Source: JBBPZA01 sp963728925 (GTDB lineage Bacteria; Actinomycetota; Thermoleophilia; Solirubrobacterales; Solirubrobacteraceae). Taken from it: DNA of 64,000 nucleotides. Positions within the stretch are counted from its first letter, which is position 1, and each line of letters begins with the position of its first letter. The DNA lies in contig CAVSMB010000014.1 of NCBI GenBank assembly GCA_963728925.1, positions 124,001 to 188,000 of the forward strand, read 5' to 3'. Position numbers and translations under genes: made by a program. Below the pieces are notes generated by a model that was given only the letters and a program-made list of their open reading frames with translations, did not search any database and was not told the origin of the DNA. Below, piece after piece: positions 1 through 8,322 of the stretch.

Positions 1-1575
1 CAGACGGGCCGGCGCGCGCGCGTGGGCCAGCGCTGCCCGGGCGGCGTTGGCGCCGGCGGACCCGTGGACGCCGCCGCCGGGGTGGGCCGAGGCGGACGCG
101 AGGTAGAGCCCGGGCACGGGTGTCCGGGCTCGACCGAGGCCGGGAAGCGGCCGGAAGACGAGCTGCTGGTGAAGCTGCGCGGTGCCGCCGTTGAGCGCGC
201 CGCCCACGAGGTTCGCGTTGCGCGCCTGCAGTGCCGGAGGGGTCAGGACGTGGCGGCCGCGGATCAGCGACCGGAAGCCGGGCGCCAGCTCCTCCACGCG
301 CCGCTCGATGCGCTCGACGAAGGCCTGCACCTCGGCAGGATCGTCCCAGCGCCCGCGCAGTGACCCGCCGGCGTCGCCGCGGATCTCCTGGGGCACGTGG
401 GTATAGGCCCACGCCGTCTCCTTGCCGGGTGGCTGACGGGTTCGGTCGTAGGCGGCGTACTGGCCCATGACGAGGAACGGCTCGGCGGGGATGAGGCCGC
501 GCACGAGCGCGGTGGCGCCGTCGGAGAGCTCGTCGACGCCCTCGGCCACGTGGACGGTCCCGGCCCGTCGCGCGTCGGGCGCGGTCCACGGGATCGGTGC
601 GTCGAGCGTCCAGTCGACCTTCACCGTCGAGGAGTCGTACTGGAAGCGCCGCAGGTCGTCGCGCACCCGCGAGGGCAGCCGGTCCAGTCCGACGAGCGCC
701 CGGTACAGCGTGGGCGCATCGACGTCGGCCAGCACGGCACGGCGGACGCGGACCTCCTCGCCGCCCAGGGTCAGCGCGCCGCGCGCGCCCTGCGCGCCGG
801 TCAGCACGCGGACGACCGGCGCGTCGCAGCGCAGGCTGCCGCCGCGGCGCCGCAGCCTGCGGACCAGCGCCTCGGTCAGGCCGGCGGCGCCGCCCTCGGG
901 CACCGGCCAGCCCAGCTGGCTCCCGAGCCCGGCCAGGAGCAGCCCGTAGAGCCCGCCGCCGGCCTGCTCCGGCGTGATGTCGGAGTGCAGCGCGTTGCCG
1001 GCCAGCAGCCGCCGGCCGCCGGCGCCCCGGAACTCCTCCTCGCCGAGACGCCTGACGGGAAGCAGGCCGAGTCGGACGAGGCGCGCGAGCTCGCGCGGGC
1101 TCTGGCGGGTCGCCAGCCGCGCGCCGGCGCGAATGGGCGGGAACGGCCCGAGCACCGCGTCGAGCAGCGACCCGCCGACGCGCTCCCACAGGCTGTTGAG
1201 CCGGCGCCACCCGTCGCCGTCGCCCGGCGCGAAGGCCTCGAGCGACGCCGCCGTCTCCTCGACGTCCTGGGACAGCACGGCGCACGAGCCGTCGGTCGCC
1301 GGATGGGCGAGCGCCACCGGCGCGCGCCGCCAGCACACGCCGTGGGCCTCCAGCTCCATGGCGCGCATGGCCGGCGAGGCGACCGCCAGCGGGTAGAAGG
1401 CGCTGAAGACGTCGTTGCGGAAGCCGGGCTCGACGAGCTCGGCCGTTCGCACCGCCCCGCCCGGCTCGGGCTGGGCCTCGAGCACGAGCACGTCCCAGCC
1501 GGCATCGGCGAGGACGTTGGCCGCGACCAGGCCGTTCGGGCCCGCGCCGACGACGACGGCGTCGGCGGTCGTCAC
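1..1575 (-). CDS. Phytoene desaturase-like FAD-dependent oxidoreductase, 3' end outside window
   Basis: Predicted NAD(P)/FAD-dependent oxidoreductase of the phytoene dehydrogenase/amine-oxidase-like superfamily; the substrate cannot be told from sequence. The N-terminus shows an FAD-binding Rossmann motif (VVVGAGPNGL) about residues 7-16, followed by an acidic strand end (LEAQPEPGG) typical of ribose binding. Near the visible C-terminal end is a GG-rich segment (HPGGGVHGSAGANAA) like the FAD-contacting C-terminal motif of phytoene desaturases. No stop is reached before base 1, so the last residues are missing. The GTG start is chosen because it overlaps the stop of a tiny upstream ORF by 4 bases (GTGA), which suggests translational coupling; no strong Shine-Dalgarno is seen directly before it. 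Family is clear, exact function is not. Confidence 0.85.
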   Translation of the reverse strand, partial: MTTADAVVVGAGPNGLVAANVLADAGWDVLVLEAQPEPGGAVRTAELVEPGFRNDVFSAFYPLAVASPAMRAMELEAHGVCWRRAPVALAHPATDGSCAVLSQDVEETAASLEAFAPGDGDGWRRLNSLWERVGGSLLDAVLGPFPPIRAGARLATRQSPRELARLVRLGLLPVRRLGEEEFRGAGGRRLLAGNALHSDITPEQAGGGLYGLLLAGLGSQLGWPVPEGGAAGLTEALVRRLRRRGGSLRCDAPVVRVLTGAQGARGALTLGGEEVRVRRAVLADVDAPTLYRALVGLDRLPSRVRDDLRRFQYDSSTVKVDWTLDAPIPWTAPDARRAGTVHVAEGVDELSDGATALVRGLIPAEPFLVMGQYAAYDRTRQPPGKETAWAYTHVPQEIRGDAGGSLRGRWDDPAEVQAFVERIERRVEELAPGFRSLIRGRHVLTPPALQARNANLVGGALNGGTAQLHQQLVFRPLPGLGRARTPVPGLYLASASAHPGGGVHGSAGANAARAALAHARAPARL

Positions 1576-1622
1576 GGGCGGTTCACGAGCTCCTGCATGT
1601 ACTCGGCGACGTTGCGCGACAC
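1572..1622 (-). CDS. Possible 16-codon leader ORF coupled to the oxidoreductase
   Basis: A 16-codon frame (VSRNVAEYMQELVNRP) begins at a GTG preceded by AGAGGAG with a good 5-6 base spacing and ends in a stop that overlaps the downstream GTG as GTGA. The downstream oxidoreductase has no good ribosome binding site of its own, so this micro-ORF may deliver ribosomes to it. On the minus strand TATAAC (plus 1644-1649) could be a -10 element. It could also be chance or a gene remnant; no family was recognised. Confidence 0.35.
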   Translation of the reverse strand: MSRNVAEYMQELVNRP

Positions 1623-1770
1623 GGGGTGCTCCTCTCGCGGTGGGTTATAGGGAGTTACGAAGGGCGCCGGGTGGTCGGGTCGCTCTCGAGCACCAATCGG
1701 TATCTGGATGCGTCGGAGCCACACGACCGTGACACACGACCCTGATCGACCCCGCAGGCCGGAGGAGCCG

Positions 1771-3015
1771 GTGTGCCATCCTGCGTCGCCGATGCCGGCC
1801 CGCGTACTCGTTCCCGCCCTCGTCGCCGTCGTGGGCCTCGCCGCCTGCGGGAGCACGAGCGCCAAGGAGGACGGAACGACGCCCGCCACCACGAGCTCGA
1901 GCCCGGCGCACACCGCCGGCACGCCCGCGAGGCCGGCCGCGCGAGAGGTGCGGCTCGCCAAGGTCGGAACCTTCGACCAGCCGCTGTTCGTCACCGCGCC
2001 CCCCGGCGACCGCAGCAGGATCTTCGTCGTCGAGCAACCCGGGCGCGTCCGGGTTCGCAAGAGCGGAAAGACGCTCTCGCGGCCCTTCCTCGACCTCTCG
2101 GGCGAGGTCTCCTGCTGCAGCGAGCGAGGGCTGCTCTCGCTGGCCTTCGCTCCCGACTACGCCAAGACGGGCCGCTTCTACGTCGACTACACGGACAAGG
2201 GCGGGGACACGAGAGTGGTCGAGTACCGGGCCGCGAGCCCCGACCGCGCCGACCCCACCAGCGCGCGAACGGTGCTCCGGGTCGACCAGCCCGAGGCCAA
2301 CCACAAGGGCGGGCTGCTCGTGTTCGGTCCCGACGACCGGCTCTACATCGGGCTCGGCGACGGCGGAGGGGGCGACGACCAGCACGGCGCCCGCGGCAAC
2401 GGCCAGAACGACGGGGTGCTGCTGGGCAAGATCCTGCGCATCGATCCGCTGTCGCGCGAGGGGAGGGCCTACACGGTCCCGTCCACCAACCCGTTCGTCA
2501 GGCGCTCGGGCGCGCGCCCCGAGATCTGGTCCTGGGGCCTGCGCAACCCGTGGCGCTTCTCGTTCGACCGGCGGACCGGCGACCTCGTGATCGGCGACGT
2601 CGGCCAGGACACGCGCGAGGAGATCGACTTCGCTCCCCGCTCGCAGGGGGCGGGACGCGGGGTCAACTACGGTTGGCGCGTGCGCGAGGGCCGCATCCAG
2701 AACCCGGCCTATCCCGACGAGCGCGCGAAGGGGGTCACCGGCCCGGTGCTCGACTACTCGCACGCGGGCGGCCGATGCTCAGTGACCGGCGGCTACGTCG
2801 TGCGCGACCGCAAGGTGAGCCTCTACGGCCGCTACGTCTACGGCGACTACTGCGAGGGGACGATCTACTCCGTGCGCCTCAAGCCCGGCGGCGCAAGCGA
2901 CCGGCGCCCGATCGGCGCCAAGGTGCCGCTGCTCAACTCGTTCGGTGAGGACGCCGCCGGCCACGTCTACGTGACCTCGCAGAGCGGCGCCGTCTACCGC
3001 ATCGTGTCGCGCTGA
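1771..3015 (+). CDS. PQQ-dependent sugar dehydrogenase (glucose/sorbosone dehydrogenase family) lipoprotein
   Basis: Secreted six-bladed beta-propeller dehydrogenase of the soluble glucose/sorbosone dehydrogenase family, predicted to oxidise aldose-type sugars with PQQ outside the membrane. The chosen GTG start has GGAGG five bases upstream. It gives a short signal peptide ending in a lipobox (GLAAC), so the mature protein should be lipid-anchored, followed by a Ser/Thr/Ala linker. Typical family segments are present: RIFVVEQPGRVRV, ERGLLSLAFAPDY, LYIGLGDGGGGDD, KILRIDP, EIWSWGLRNPWRFSFD, GDVGQDTREEID, and VNYGWRVREG. About 414 residues, normal for the family. The next gene starts at the base after this stop, so the two are probably co-transcribed. 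An upstream ATG at 1792 would still retain the lipobox. Confidence 0.9.
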   Translation: MCHPASPMPARVLVPALVAVVGLAACGSTSAKEDGTTPATTSSSPAHTAGTPARPAAREVRLAKVGTFDQPLFVTAPPGDRSRIFVVEQPGRVRVRKSGKTLSRPFLDLSGEVSCCSERGLLSLAFAPDYAKTGRFYVDYTDKGGDTRVVEYRAASPDRADPTSARTVLRVDQPEANHKGGLLVFGPDDRLYIGLGDGGGGDDQHGARGNGQNDGVLLGKILRIDPLSREGRAYTVPSTNPFVRRSGARPEIWSWGLRNPWRFSFDRRTGDLVIGDVGQDTREEIDFAPRSQGAGRGVNYGWRVREGRIQNPAYPDERAKGVTGPVLDYSHAGGRCSVTGGYVVRDRKVSLYGRYVYGDYCEGTIYSVRLKPGGASDRRPIGAKVPLLNSFGEDAAGHVYVTSQSGAVYRIVSR

Positions 3016-3789
3016 GTGCCGGCGCTCGAGGACCTCGGTGTTGCGCTCGTCCGGGCCGACAACCCCGGCCCCTTCACGCTCTCCGGGACCAACACGTGGC
3101 TGGCCGGGCGCGATCCCGTCTGGGTGGTCGATCCCGGTCCTGCGCTGCCCGCTCATCTCGACGCGGTGCTCGCGGAGGCCGGGCGCCGCGGCGGGCTCGG
3201 CGGCATCGCGCTGACCCACGACCACGCCGACCACGTGGAGGCGCTCGCCGCGCTGCGCGAGCGTGCCGGCTGGCTCCCAGTCGCGGCGGCCCGTGGCGAC
3301 GTCGAGCTCTTCGTCGGCGACGGCGACCGCGCCGGACCGCTCGAGGCACTCGCCACTCCCGGCCACGCGCCCGACCACCTCGCCTTCGTCTTCGGGCCGG
3401 CGTGCTTCACGGGCGACGCGGTGCTCGGGGAGGGAAGCGTCTACATCGACCCCGAGGGCGGGGGCCTGGCGGCCTACCTCGAGGGATTGCGCCGCCTTCG
3501 GGAACGCGAGCTCGCGGTGTTGTGCCCGGGTCACGGGCCGCCGGTGTGGGACGCCGCCGCAAAGCTCGACGAGTACGTCGCCCACCGCCTCGACCGCGAG
3601 CGGCGCCTGCTCGAGGCGCTCGCCGACGGCCTGCGCAGCGAGGACGAGCTGCTCGACCGTGCGTGGTCCGACGCGCCCGCGCCTCTGCGCCTGGCGGCGG
3701 CGGTGACGCTGCGGACCCATCTCGCCAAGCTGCGCGACGAGAGTCGCCTTCCGGACGACCTGGCTGGCTGGCCAGACAGCCCGAGCTGA
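3016..3789 (+). CDS. Metallo-beta-lactamase-fold hydrolase (LACTB2-like)
   Basis: MBL-fold metal hydrolase. The zinc-binding HxHxDH signature is visible (LTHDHADHVEAL), with later metal ligands in TPGHAPDH, the FTGDAVLG segment and CPGHGPPV. The start GDNPGPFTLSGTNTW-like region (NPGPFTLSGTNTWL) and the C-terminal helical domain resemble LACTB2/RNase-like and glyoxalase-like hydrolases, 257 residues, the usual length. The GTG start directly abuts the stop of the sugar dehydrogenase gene (zero spacing), which suggests one transcript. Substrate cannot be assigned; nuclease, thioesterase or lactonase activity are all possible. Confidence 0.85.
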   Translation: MPALEDLGVALVRADNPGPFTLSGTNTWLAGRDPVWVVDPGPALPAHLDAVLAEAGRRGGLGGIALTHDHADHVEALAALRERAGWLPVAAARGDVELFVGDGDRAGPLEALATPGHAPDHLAFVFGPACFTGDAVLGEGSVYIDPEGGGLAAYLEGLRRLRERELAVLCPGHGPPVWDAAAKLDEYVAHRLDRERRLLEALADGLRSEDELLDRAWSDAPAPLRLAAAVTLRTHLAKLRDESRLPDDLAGWPDSPS

Positions 3790-3803
3790 GGTAGCCTCGC
3801 GGT

Positions 3804-3990
3804 CGTGGACGATCCGATCACCGCGCCGCGCGACGCGCAACCGGACGAACACATCAGCGCACCGACTTCCTCCTCATCGTGGGGGCGAATCCGCTCGTCT
3901 CGCACGGCAGCGTGCTGACCGCGTGCGCCTGGAGCGCGTGCGTGGAGCCGGCGCCGCCGAGGCGGCGGCGGTGGCCGCGATCCCGGCCTA
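3804..3990 (+). pseudogene. Relic of a molybdopterin oxidoreductase gene
   Basis: Between the MBL gene and the convergent sigma factor gene, the frame starting near 3843 encodes TDFLLIVGANPLVSHGSVLT (3861-3920). This matches a well conserved stretch of molybdopterin-dependent oxidoreductases, where the protein contacts the cofactor. Only about 20-25 codons are recognisable; the reading frame before and after it does not continue the family. The remnant overlaps the stop codon of the sigma gene on the other strand. It is best read as the scar of a deleted large gene. Confidence 0.6.
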
Positions 3991-5577
3991 GTGCCCGGGG
4001 ACGCTCGGCGGCGAGGATCCCGGCGGGACCGGGGTCCCGTCGGCCGTCGAGGTCGCCGACCCGTTCTTGCCGACTGTACCCGTCGCTGTGCCGGCGCCGG
4101 TGGACGCTCCGCTGTGGGTCGTCGCGTCCGGGACCTCGGTGAAGCCGTTCTGCGGTGAGGTCGGGTTCGCGCCCACACTGGGATCGGGCGGATCGGCCGG
4201 CGTGACCGCCGGGGCGTCCGGGTCCTCGGCGGGGGCGTCGCTGCCCAGCGGGACCGTGCCGGCGCCCTCGTCGGTCGCCTGCCCGGTCTGATCTCCCCGG
4301 GCGCCCGGGTCGCGTTCGGAGATCCCGTAGGGGAAGTCGTTCTCGGTCACCGGGACCGAAGCCTTGGCCGGGTCGGCCGCGCCACCGCCCGCCGACGGGT
4401 CCTTGGGCTTGGCGGCTGCCGGCCGCTCGCTGCTCGCCCGAACGGCGGGCGCTGCCTTCTGGTCGGCCTGCGCCGCGCGCTCGGCGGGGAGCTGGACCGG
4501 CGGCCCGGCCGCGGTCTTCGTACCACCCGAGGCGGCGCCGGCGACCGAGAGCGCCGGCGTCGCGGCGTCGGTGGCACGCCCGGCGCCGCGTCCGATCTGG
4601 TTGGACACCTCGACGGCGCCTCCGGCGGCCACGACGGTGGAGCACACGACGGCGGCGACCTTGCAGACGGTCGCCGCTGCGGCGCCGCCCCCGGCCATCG
4701 CCCCGCCCGAAGCGCCGGCGCTGCCGCTGAGCGCGGCGCCCGAGCTCGCCGCCGCGCCGCCGCCGCCGGCGCCGCCGATGAGCTTGGCCAGCGCGGCGAG
4801 CGGCCCGCTCGGCGGGGCGAGCGAGGCAAGCTGGCGACGGGTCGCGCGCAGGGCGCCGCGGTACTCGCGGCAGCCCGAGCAGTCGCGCAGGTGGCGCCGA
4901 GCGCGGCCGGTGGCACGCACGCCGCGGCGGTGTGCCGAAGCCAGATCGGTGCGGATCTCGACGCACGCGATGTCGCGCGCCTCGGAGGCCTGCACGAGAC
5001 CGATGCGGGCCCGGACGAGCAGCGACTTCACCGCGGCGACGCTCACCCCGTGGGCGTCGGCCAGGTCGGCGTAGGAGGCCCCCTCGAGCTCGCGCATCAG
5101 CAGCACCGAGCGCTGCTGCTCGGGGAGCCGGCGCACGTCGGCGATCAGGCGGCGCAGGCTCTCACGGCGCTCGGCCTCGGTCAGCGGGTCCGGCAGCTCG
5201 GAGCGGGCCAGCTCCACGCCCTCGAGCGGGACGACGACCGGGCGACGCAGCTGGTCGATGCAGCGGTTGTGGGCCACGCGATAGAGCCACGCGCGCAGCG
5301 AGATCGGGCGGTCGGTCGCGCGCAGCGCGGCGTGGGCCCGGATGAAGACGTCCTGCAGGGCGTCCTCGGCGTCGTGGCGCGAGCCCGCCAGCATCTGGCG
5401 CACATAGGCGAACAGCCGCTGGCGGTAGCGGTCGTGGATGGCCCGGAAGGCGTCGTCGGAGCCGGCCCTGAAGAGCGCGACGAGCTGGTCGTCGGAACGC
5501 AGGCGCAGCAACGGCGCCGAAAGCGAGATTCCGGTCAGCCGTGCCGGGGCTTGGAGAGCGGAGGCTTCCACGCGCAA
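3988..5577 (-). CDS. ECF-type RNA polymerase sigma factor with internal zinc-finger (anti-sigma-like) segment and long low-complexity tail
   Basis: Residues about 25-190 form a normal ECF sigma factor: region 2 (DDAFRAIHDRYRQRLFAYV, DAEDALQDVFIRA, RAWLYRVAHNRCIDQLRR) and region 4 (LPEQQRSVLLMRELEGASYA, GVSVAAVKSLLVRAR). Directly after it comes HLRDCSGC, an HxxxCxxC zinc-finger motif like that of anti-sigma ZAS domains. Then follow a possible single membrane segment rich in Ala/Val/Gly (around the TVCKVAAVVCSTVVAAGG stretch) and about 200 Pro/Ala/Gly/Ser/Thr-rich residues. At 529 residues it is over twice the size of a plain ECF factor. The fusion suggests a sigma factor that carries its own sensor or membrane tether. 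The start is uncertain: TTG at 5577 or GTG at 5571. Confidence 0.85.
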   Translation of the reverse strand: MRVEASALQAPARLTGISLSAPLLRLRSDDQLVALFRAGSDDAFRAIHDRYRQRLFAYVRQMLAGSRHDAEDALQDVFIRAHAALRATDRPISLRAWLYRVAHNRCIDQLRRPVVVPLEGVELARSELPDPLTEAERRESLRRLIADVRRLPEQQRSVLLMRELEGASYADLADAHGVSVAAVKSLLVRARIGLVQASEARDIACVEIRTDLASAHRRGVRATGRARRHLRDCSGCREYRGALRATRRQLASLAPPSGPLAALAKLIGGAGGGGAAASSGAALSGSAGASGGAMAGGGAAAATVCKVAAVVCSTVVAAGGAVEVSNQIGRGAGRATDAATPALSVAGAASGGTKTAAGPPVQLPAERAAQADQKAAPAVRASSERPAAAKPKDPSAGGGAADPAKASVPVTENDFPYGISERDPGARGDQTGQATDEGAGTVPLGSDAPAEDPDAPAVTPADPPDPSVGANPTSPQNGFTEVPDATTHSGASTGAGTATGTVGKNGSATSTADGTPVPPGSSPPSVPGH

Positions 5578-5590
5578 CCCTTCGCAGAGA

Positions 5591-5617
5591 CTAACTCCGA
5601 TGCGGGCGGGAAGTTCC
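5591..5617 (-). promoter_or_regulatory. Candidate ECF-type promoter of the sigma factor gene
   Basis: On the minus strand GGAACTT (plus 5611-5617) lies about 16 bases before CGGAGTTAG (plus 5591-5600), a spacing and -35 sequence reminiscent of ECF autoregulated promoters. It sits just upstream of the sigma gene and would allow autoregulation. Visual assignment only. Confidence 0.3.
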
Positions 5618-5650
5618 GTCGTTTGCCGCCCGCGGACGAATGGCTGGCCG

Positions 5651-7087
5651 TTACGAGAGGCTCGCCATCACGTGCTTGATCTCGGTGTAGTCCTCCAGCG
5701 CGTACATCGAGAGGTCCTTGCCGTAGCCCGACTGCTTGTAGCCGCCGTGCGGCATCTCGGCCACGAGCGGGATGTGGTCGTTGATCCACACGCACCCGAA
5801 GCGCAGCGCTTTGGCCATCCGCAGCGCGCGGCCGACGTCGCGCGTCCACACCGAGGAGGCAAGACCGTAGGGCGTGCCGTTGGCCCACGCGAGCGCCTCG
5901 GCCTCGTCGCTGAACTGCTGGACGGTGATGACCGGCCCGAAGATCTCGCGCTGGATCATCTCGTCGTCCTGGCGCAGGTTCGCCACGACGGCGGGCTCCA
6001 GGAAGTAGCCGGGGAGGTTGGGCTCGCGGCCGCCGACGACGACCTCGGCATGGTCGGGACGGCGCTCGAGGAAGCCCTCGACCCGGTCGCGCTGGTCTGA
6101 GGAGTTCAGCGGGCCGAGCGTCGTCGTCTCGGCCAGCGTGTCGCCGAGCTCGAGGCCCTGGGCCTGCTCGGCGAGGCCGGCGACGACGTCGTCGTAGACC
6201 TTCGGCCCGGCGATCACGCGCGTCGCCGCCGTGCAGTCCTGGCCGGCGTTGTAGTAGCCCGTGCCGGCGATCGTCTCGAGCGCCGTTTCGAGGTCGACGT
6301 CGTCGAAGACCACGACCGGAGCCTTGCCGCCGAGCTCCAGGTGCACGCGCTTGAGGGTCTGCGCGGCGGCCTGGGCGACCGACTTGCCGGCCTCCACCGA
6401 GCCGGTGATCGAGACCATGTCGACGTCGTCGTGGGCCACGAGCGCCTTGCCGACGTCGTCGCCGCCGGCGACCACGTTCAACACGCCGGGGGGGAGGATC
6501 TCGCCCGCGAGCTCGGCGAAGCGAAGCGCGGTGACCGGGGTGGTCGGGGCGGGCTTGAGCACGATGGTGTTCCCGGTCGCGAGCGCCGGGCCGATCTTCC
6601 AGACCGCCATCATGAGCGGGTAGTTCCACGGCGCGATCTGCCCGATGACGCCGACCGGCTCGCGGCGGATCATCGAGGTGTAGCCCTCCAGGTACTCGCC
6701 GGTCGCCTTGCCCTCGAGCACGCGGGCGGCGCCCGCGAAGAAGCGCAGCTGGTCGACCATGGGTCCGATCTCGTCGTCGCGGACGGCGGCGAGCGGCTTG
6801 CCGGCGCTCGTCGCCTCGAGCTCGGCTATCTCATCACCGTGCTCCTCGAGCGCGTCGGCGAGCTTGAGCATCATGACCGAGCGCTCGGCCGGCGTCGTGT
6901 TGCCCCACGACGCCCACGCGGTGCGCGCGGAGGCGACGGCGCGGTCGACGTCGGCCGTGGTCGAGCTCGGCGCCTGGGCGATCGTCTCGGTGGTCGCGGG
7001 ATTGACGACGGGCTGGGTGGCGCCGTCGACGGCGTCGACGGGCTGGCCGTCGACGAAGTTCTGGAGGGTGCGGACAGCGGTGGACAT
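5651..7087 (-). CDS. Aldehyde dehydrogenase, gamma-aminobutyraldehyde/betaine-aldehyde dehydrogenase type
   Basis: NAD(P)-dependent aldehyde dehydrogenase of 478 residues, complete. The catalytic glutamate motif (HLELGGKAPVVVF) and the nucleophilic cysteine motif (YYNAGQDCTAATR) are intact, as are the IAPWNYPLMMAVWKIGPALA and ITGSVEAGKSV nucleotide-binding segments. The C-terminal segment GGYKQSGYGKDLSMYALEDY is characteristic of the aminobutyraldehyde dehydrogenase (PatD/Prr) subgroup, which oxidises 4-aminobutanal from putrescine to GABA. That subgroup call is from recalled family patterns. No putrescine-pathway neighbours are visible. The ATG gives the normal N-terminus (MSTAVRTLQNFVDG). 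Confidence 0.85.
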   Translation of the reverse strand: MSTAVRTLQNFVDGQPVDAVDGATQPVVNPATTETIAQAPSSTTADVDRAVASARTAWASWGNTTPAERSVMMLKLADALEEHGDEIAELEATSAGKPLAAVRDDEIGPMVDQLRFFAGAARVLEGKATGEYLEGYTSMIRREPVGVIGQIAPWNYPLMMAVWKIGPALATGNTIVLKPAPTTPVTALRFAELAGEILPPGVLNVVAGGDDVGKALVAHDDVDMVSITGSVEAGKSVAQAAAQTLKRVHLELGGKAPVVVFDDVDLETALETIAGTGYYNAGQDCTAATRVIAGPKVYDDVVAGLAEQAQGLELGDTLAETTTLGPLNSSDQRDRVEGFLERRPDHAEVVVGGREPNLPGYFLEPAVVANLRQDDEMIQREIFGPVITVQQFSDEAEALAWANGTPYGLASSVWTRDVGRALRMAKALRFGCVWINDHIPLVAEMPHGGYKQSGYGKDLSMYALEDYTEIKHVMASLS

Positions 7088-7192
7088 GCGGGCGAACGTA
7101 GCACCGCGACCGAGCGCGCGTGTCGAACTTCACCGCGCTGCGCGCCGTACACCCCCGCCGACGGTCACCACCCCGACCAGGAGGCCATCCCG

Positions 7193-7642
7193 ATGCCCAT
7201 CCGTCCCCTCGCCCCGCTCGCCGTCGCCGCGCTACTCGGCCTCGGCCTCGCGGCCTGCGGCAGCTCGAGCGACAGCAGCACGAGCAGCTCGTCGACCCCC
7301 GCCACCAGCGCCTCGACCGAGGCGAGCACCGCCAAGACCACCAGCACCGCCTCCACGGCCGGCGCCAAGACCGTGAAGGTCGGCGAGAGCGAGTGGAAGA
7401 TCACGCCGACCGACGGCAAGGCGACGGCGGGCAACGTGGTCCTGAACGTCTCCAACACCGGGCAGGTCCCGCACCAGCTCGAGGTCGAGGGCAACGGGCT
7501 CGAGGAGCAGAAGACCGCGGTCATCGACCCGGGCGGGTCGGCGAAGCTCGCCGTGAAGCTCAAGCCCGGCAAGTACGAGTGGTACTGCCCCATCCCCGGG
7601 CACAAGGAGCAGGGGATGGAGGGGACACTGACCGTTCAGTAG
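7193..7642 (+). CDS. Cupredoxin-like copper-binding lipoprotein
   Basis: Small secreted blue-copper-like protein, 149 residues. A signal peptide with lipobox (GLAACGS) is followed by a long Ser/Thr/Ala linker and a C-terminal cupredoxin domain. Copper ligands are visible: His in VPHQLEV, then Cys, His and Met in WYCPIPGHKEQGM. It is probably an extracytoplasmic electron carrier or copper-binding protein attached to the membrane. Start ATG is supported by AGGAGG at 7179-7184. The gene is divergent from the aldehyde dehydrogenase with about 100 bases between. Confidence 0.88.
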   Translation: MPIRPLAPLAVAALLGLGLAACGSSSDSSTSSSSTPATSASTEASTAKTTSTASTAGAKTVKVGESEWKITPTDGKATAGNVVLNVSNTGQVPHQLEVEGNGLEEQKTAVIDPGGSAKLAVKLKPGKYEWYCPIPGHKEQGMEGTLTVQ

Positions 7643-7668
7643 CGCGCGGGAGGCCGGGGCCGGCTCCC

Positions 7669-8271
7669 TCAGCGGCCCCCGGCTCGCAGCCCCTCGAGCA
7701 GGCGGTCCATCGTGCCCGCCATATCCTCGCGGGCGCTCGCGACGTCGTCGGCCCGCGCGACGTACATCGCGGCCTCGTCCAGGGCGCCGATGAGGACGTG
7801 GGCGAGCGGGCGCGCCGGCTGCCGCGCCAGCGCGCCGGCATCCATGGCGGCCTCGAGCACGGCCTGGACGAGCCCGAGCCCGTAGCGCTCGCCGATCTCG
7901 CGCCACGCCTCCCAGCCCAGGACGGCGGGGGCGTCGAGCATGATGATGCGCTGGACCTCGGGCTCCCCGCTCGCGTCAAGGAACGCTCGCGCCCCCGCGC
8001 GCAGCGCCGCCCACGGATCCTGCGCGCCGGCGGCCAGCGACTCCGCCGCGATCCGCTCGGTGAGCTCGCGCTCGACCTCCTCCACCACCGCGCGGAAGAG
8101 GTCCTCCTTGCCCTGGAAGTGGTGGTAGAGCGCGCCGCGGGTGACGCGGGCGTGCCGCACGATCTCCTCGGTGCCGACGGCGGCGTAGCCGCGCTGCGCG
8201 AACAGCGCTCGGCCCGCGGCGAGAAGGGCCGCGCGGGTGACCTCTGCGCGCTCGAGCCTCAGACTTGACAT
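7669..8271 (-). CDS. TetR family transcriptional regulator
   Basis: 200-residue TetR-type repressor. The N-terminal helix-turn-helix is clear (AALLAAGRALFAQRGYAAVG, TEEIVRHARVTRGALYHHFQ, GKEDLFRAVVEEVE). The C-terminal ligand domain resembles the TetR_C group containing LDAPAVLGWEAWREI. It is divergent from the alpha/beta hydrolase gene, and the short shared spacer holds repeated CATAC/GTATG dyads, so it most likely represses itself and the hydrolase. ATG chosen because it lies at the start of the HTH domain and at the edge of the dyad-rich spacer; a much longer frame upstream on this strand is antisense to the hydrolase and is rejected. Confidence 0.9.
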   Translation of the reverse strand: MSSLRLERAEVTRAALLAAGRALFAQRGYAAVGTEEIVRHARVTRGALYHHFQGKEDLFRAVVEEVERELTERIAAESLAAGAQDPWAALRAGARAFLDASGEPEVQRIIMLDAPAVLGWEAWREIGERYGLGLVQAVLEAAMDAGALARQPARPLAHVLIGALDEAAMYVARADDVASAREDMAGTMDRLLEGLRAGGR

Positions 8272-8301
8272 ACAGGTAGCATATGACATACAGAGTGTAT
8301 G
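8265..8301. promoter_or_regulatory. TetR operator and promoter region
   Basis: The spacer between tetR and the hydrolase has a perfect dyad CATAC-N5-GTATG (8287-8301) and a direct repeat TGACATACAG (8267-8276 and 8284-8293), 17 bases apart. TTGACA at 8265-8270 fits a -35 element for the hydrolase, with a poorer -10 (ATACAG) near 8288 inside the dyad. Overlap of dyad and -10 would give simple repression. Confidence 0.6.
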
Positions 8302-8322
8302 CGAACCCCCCGGAGGACGATC

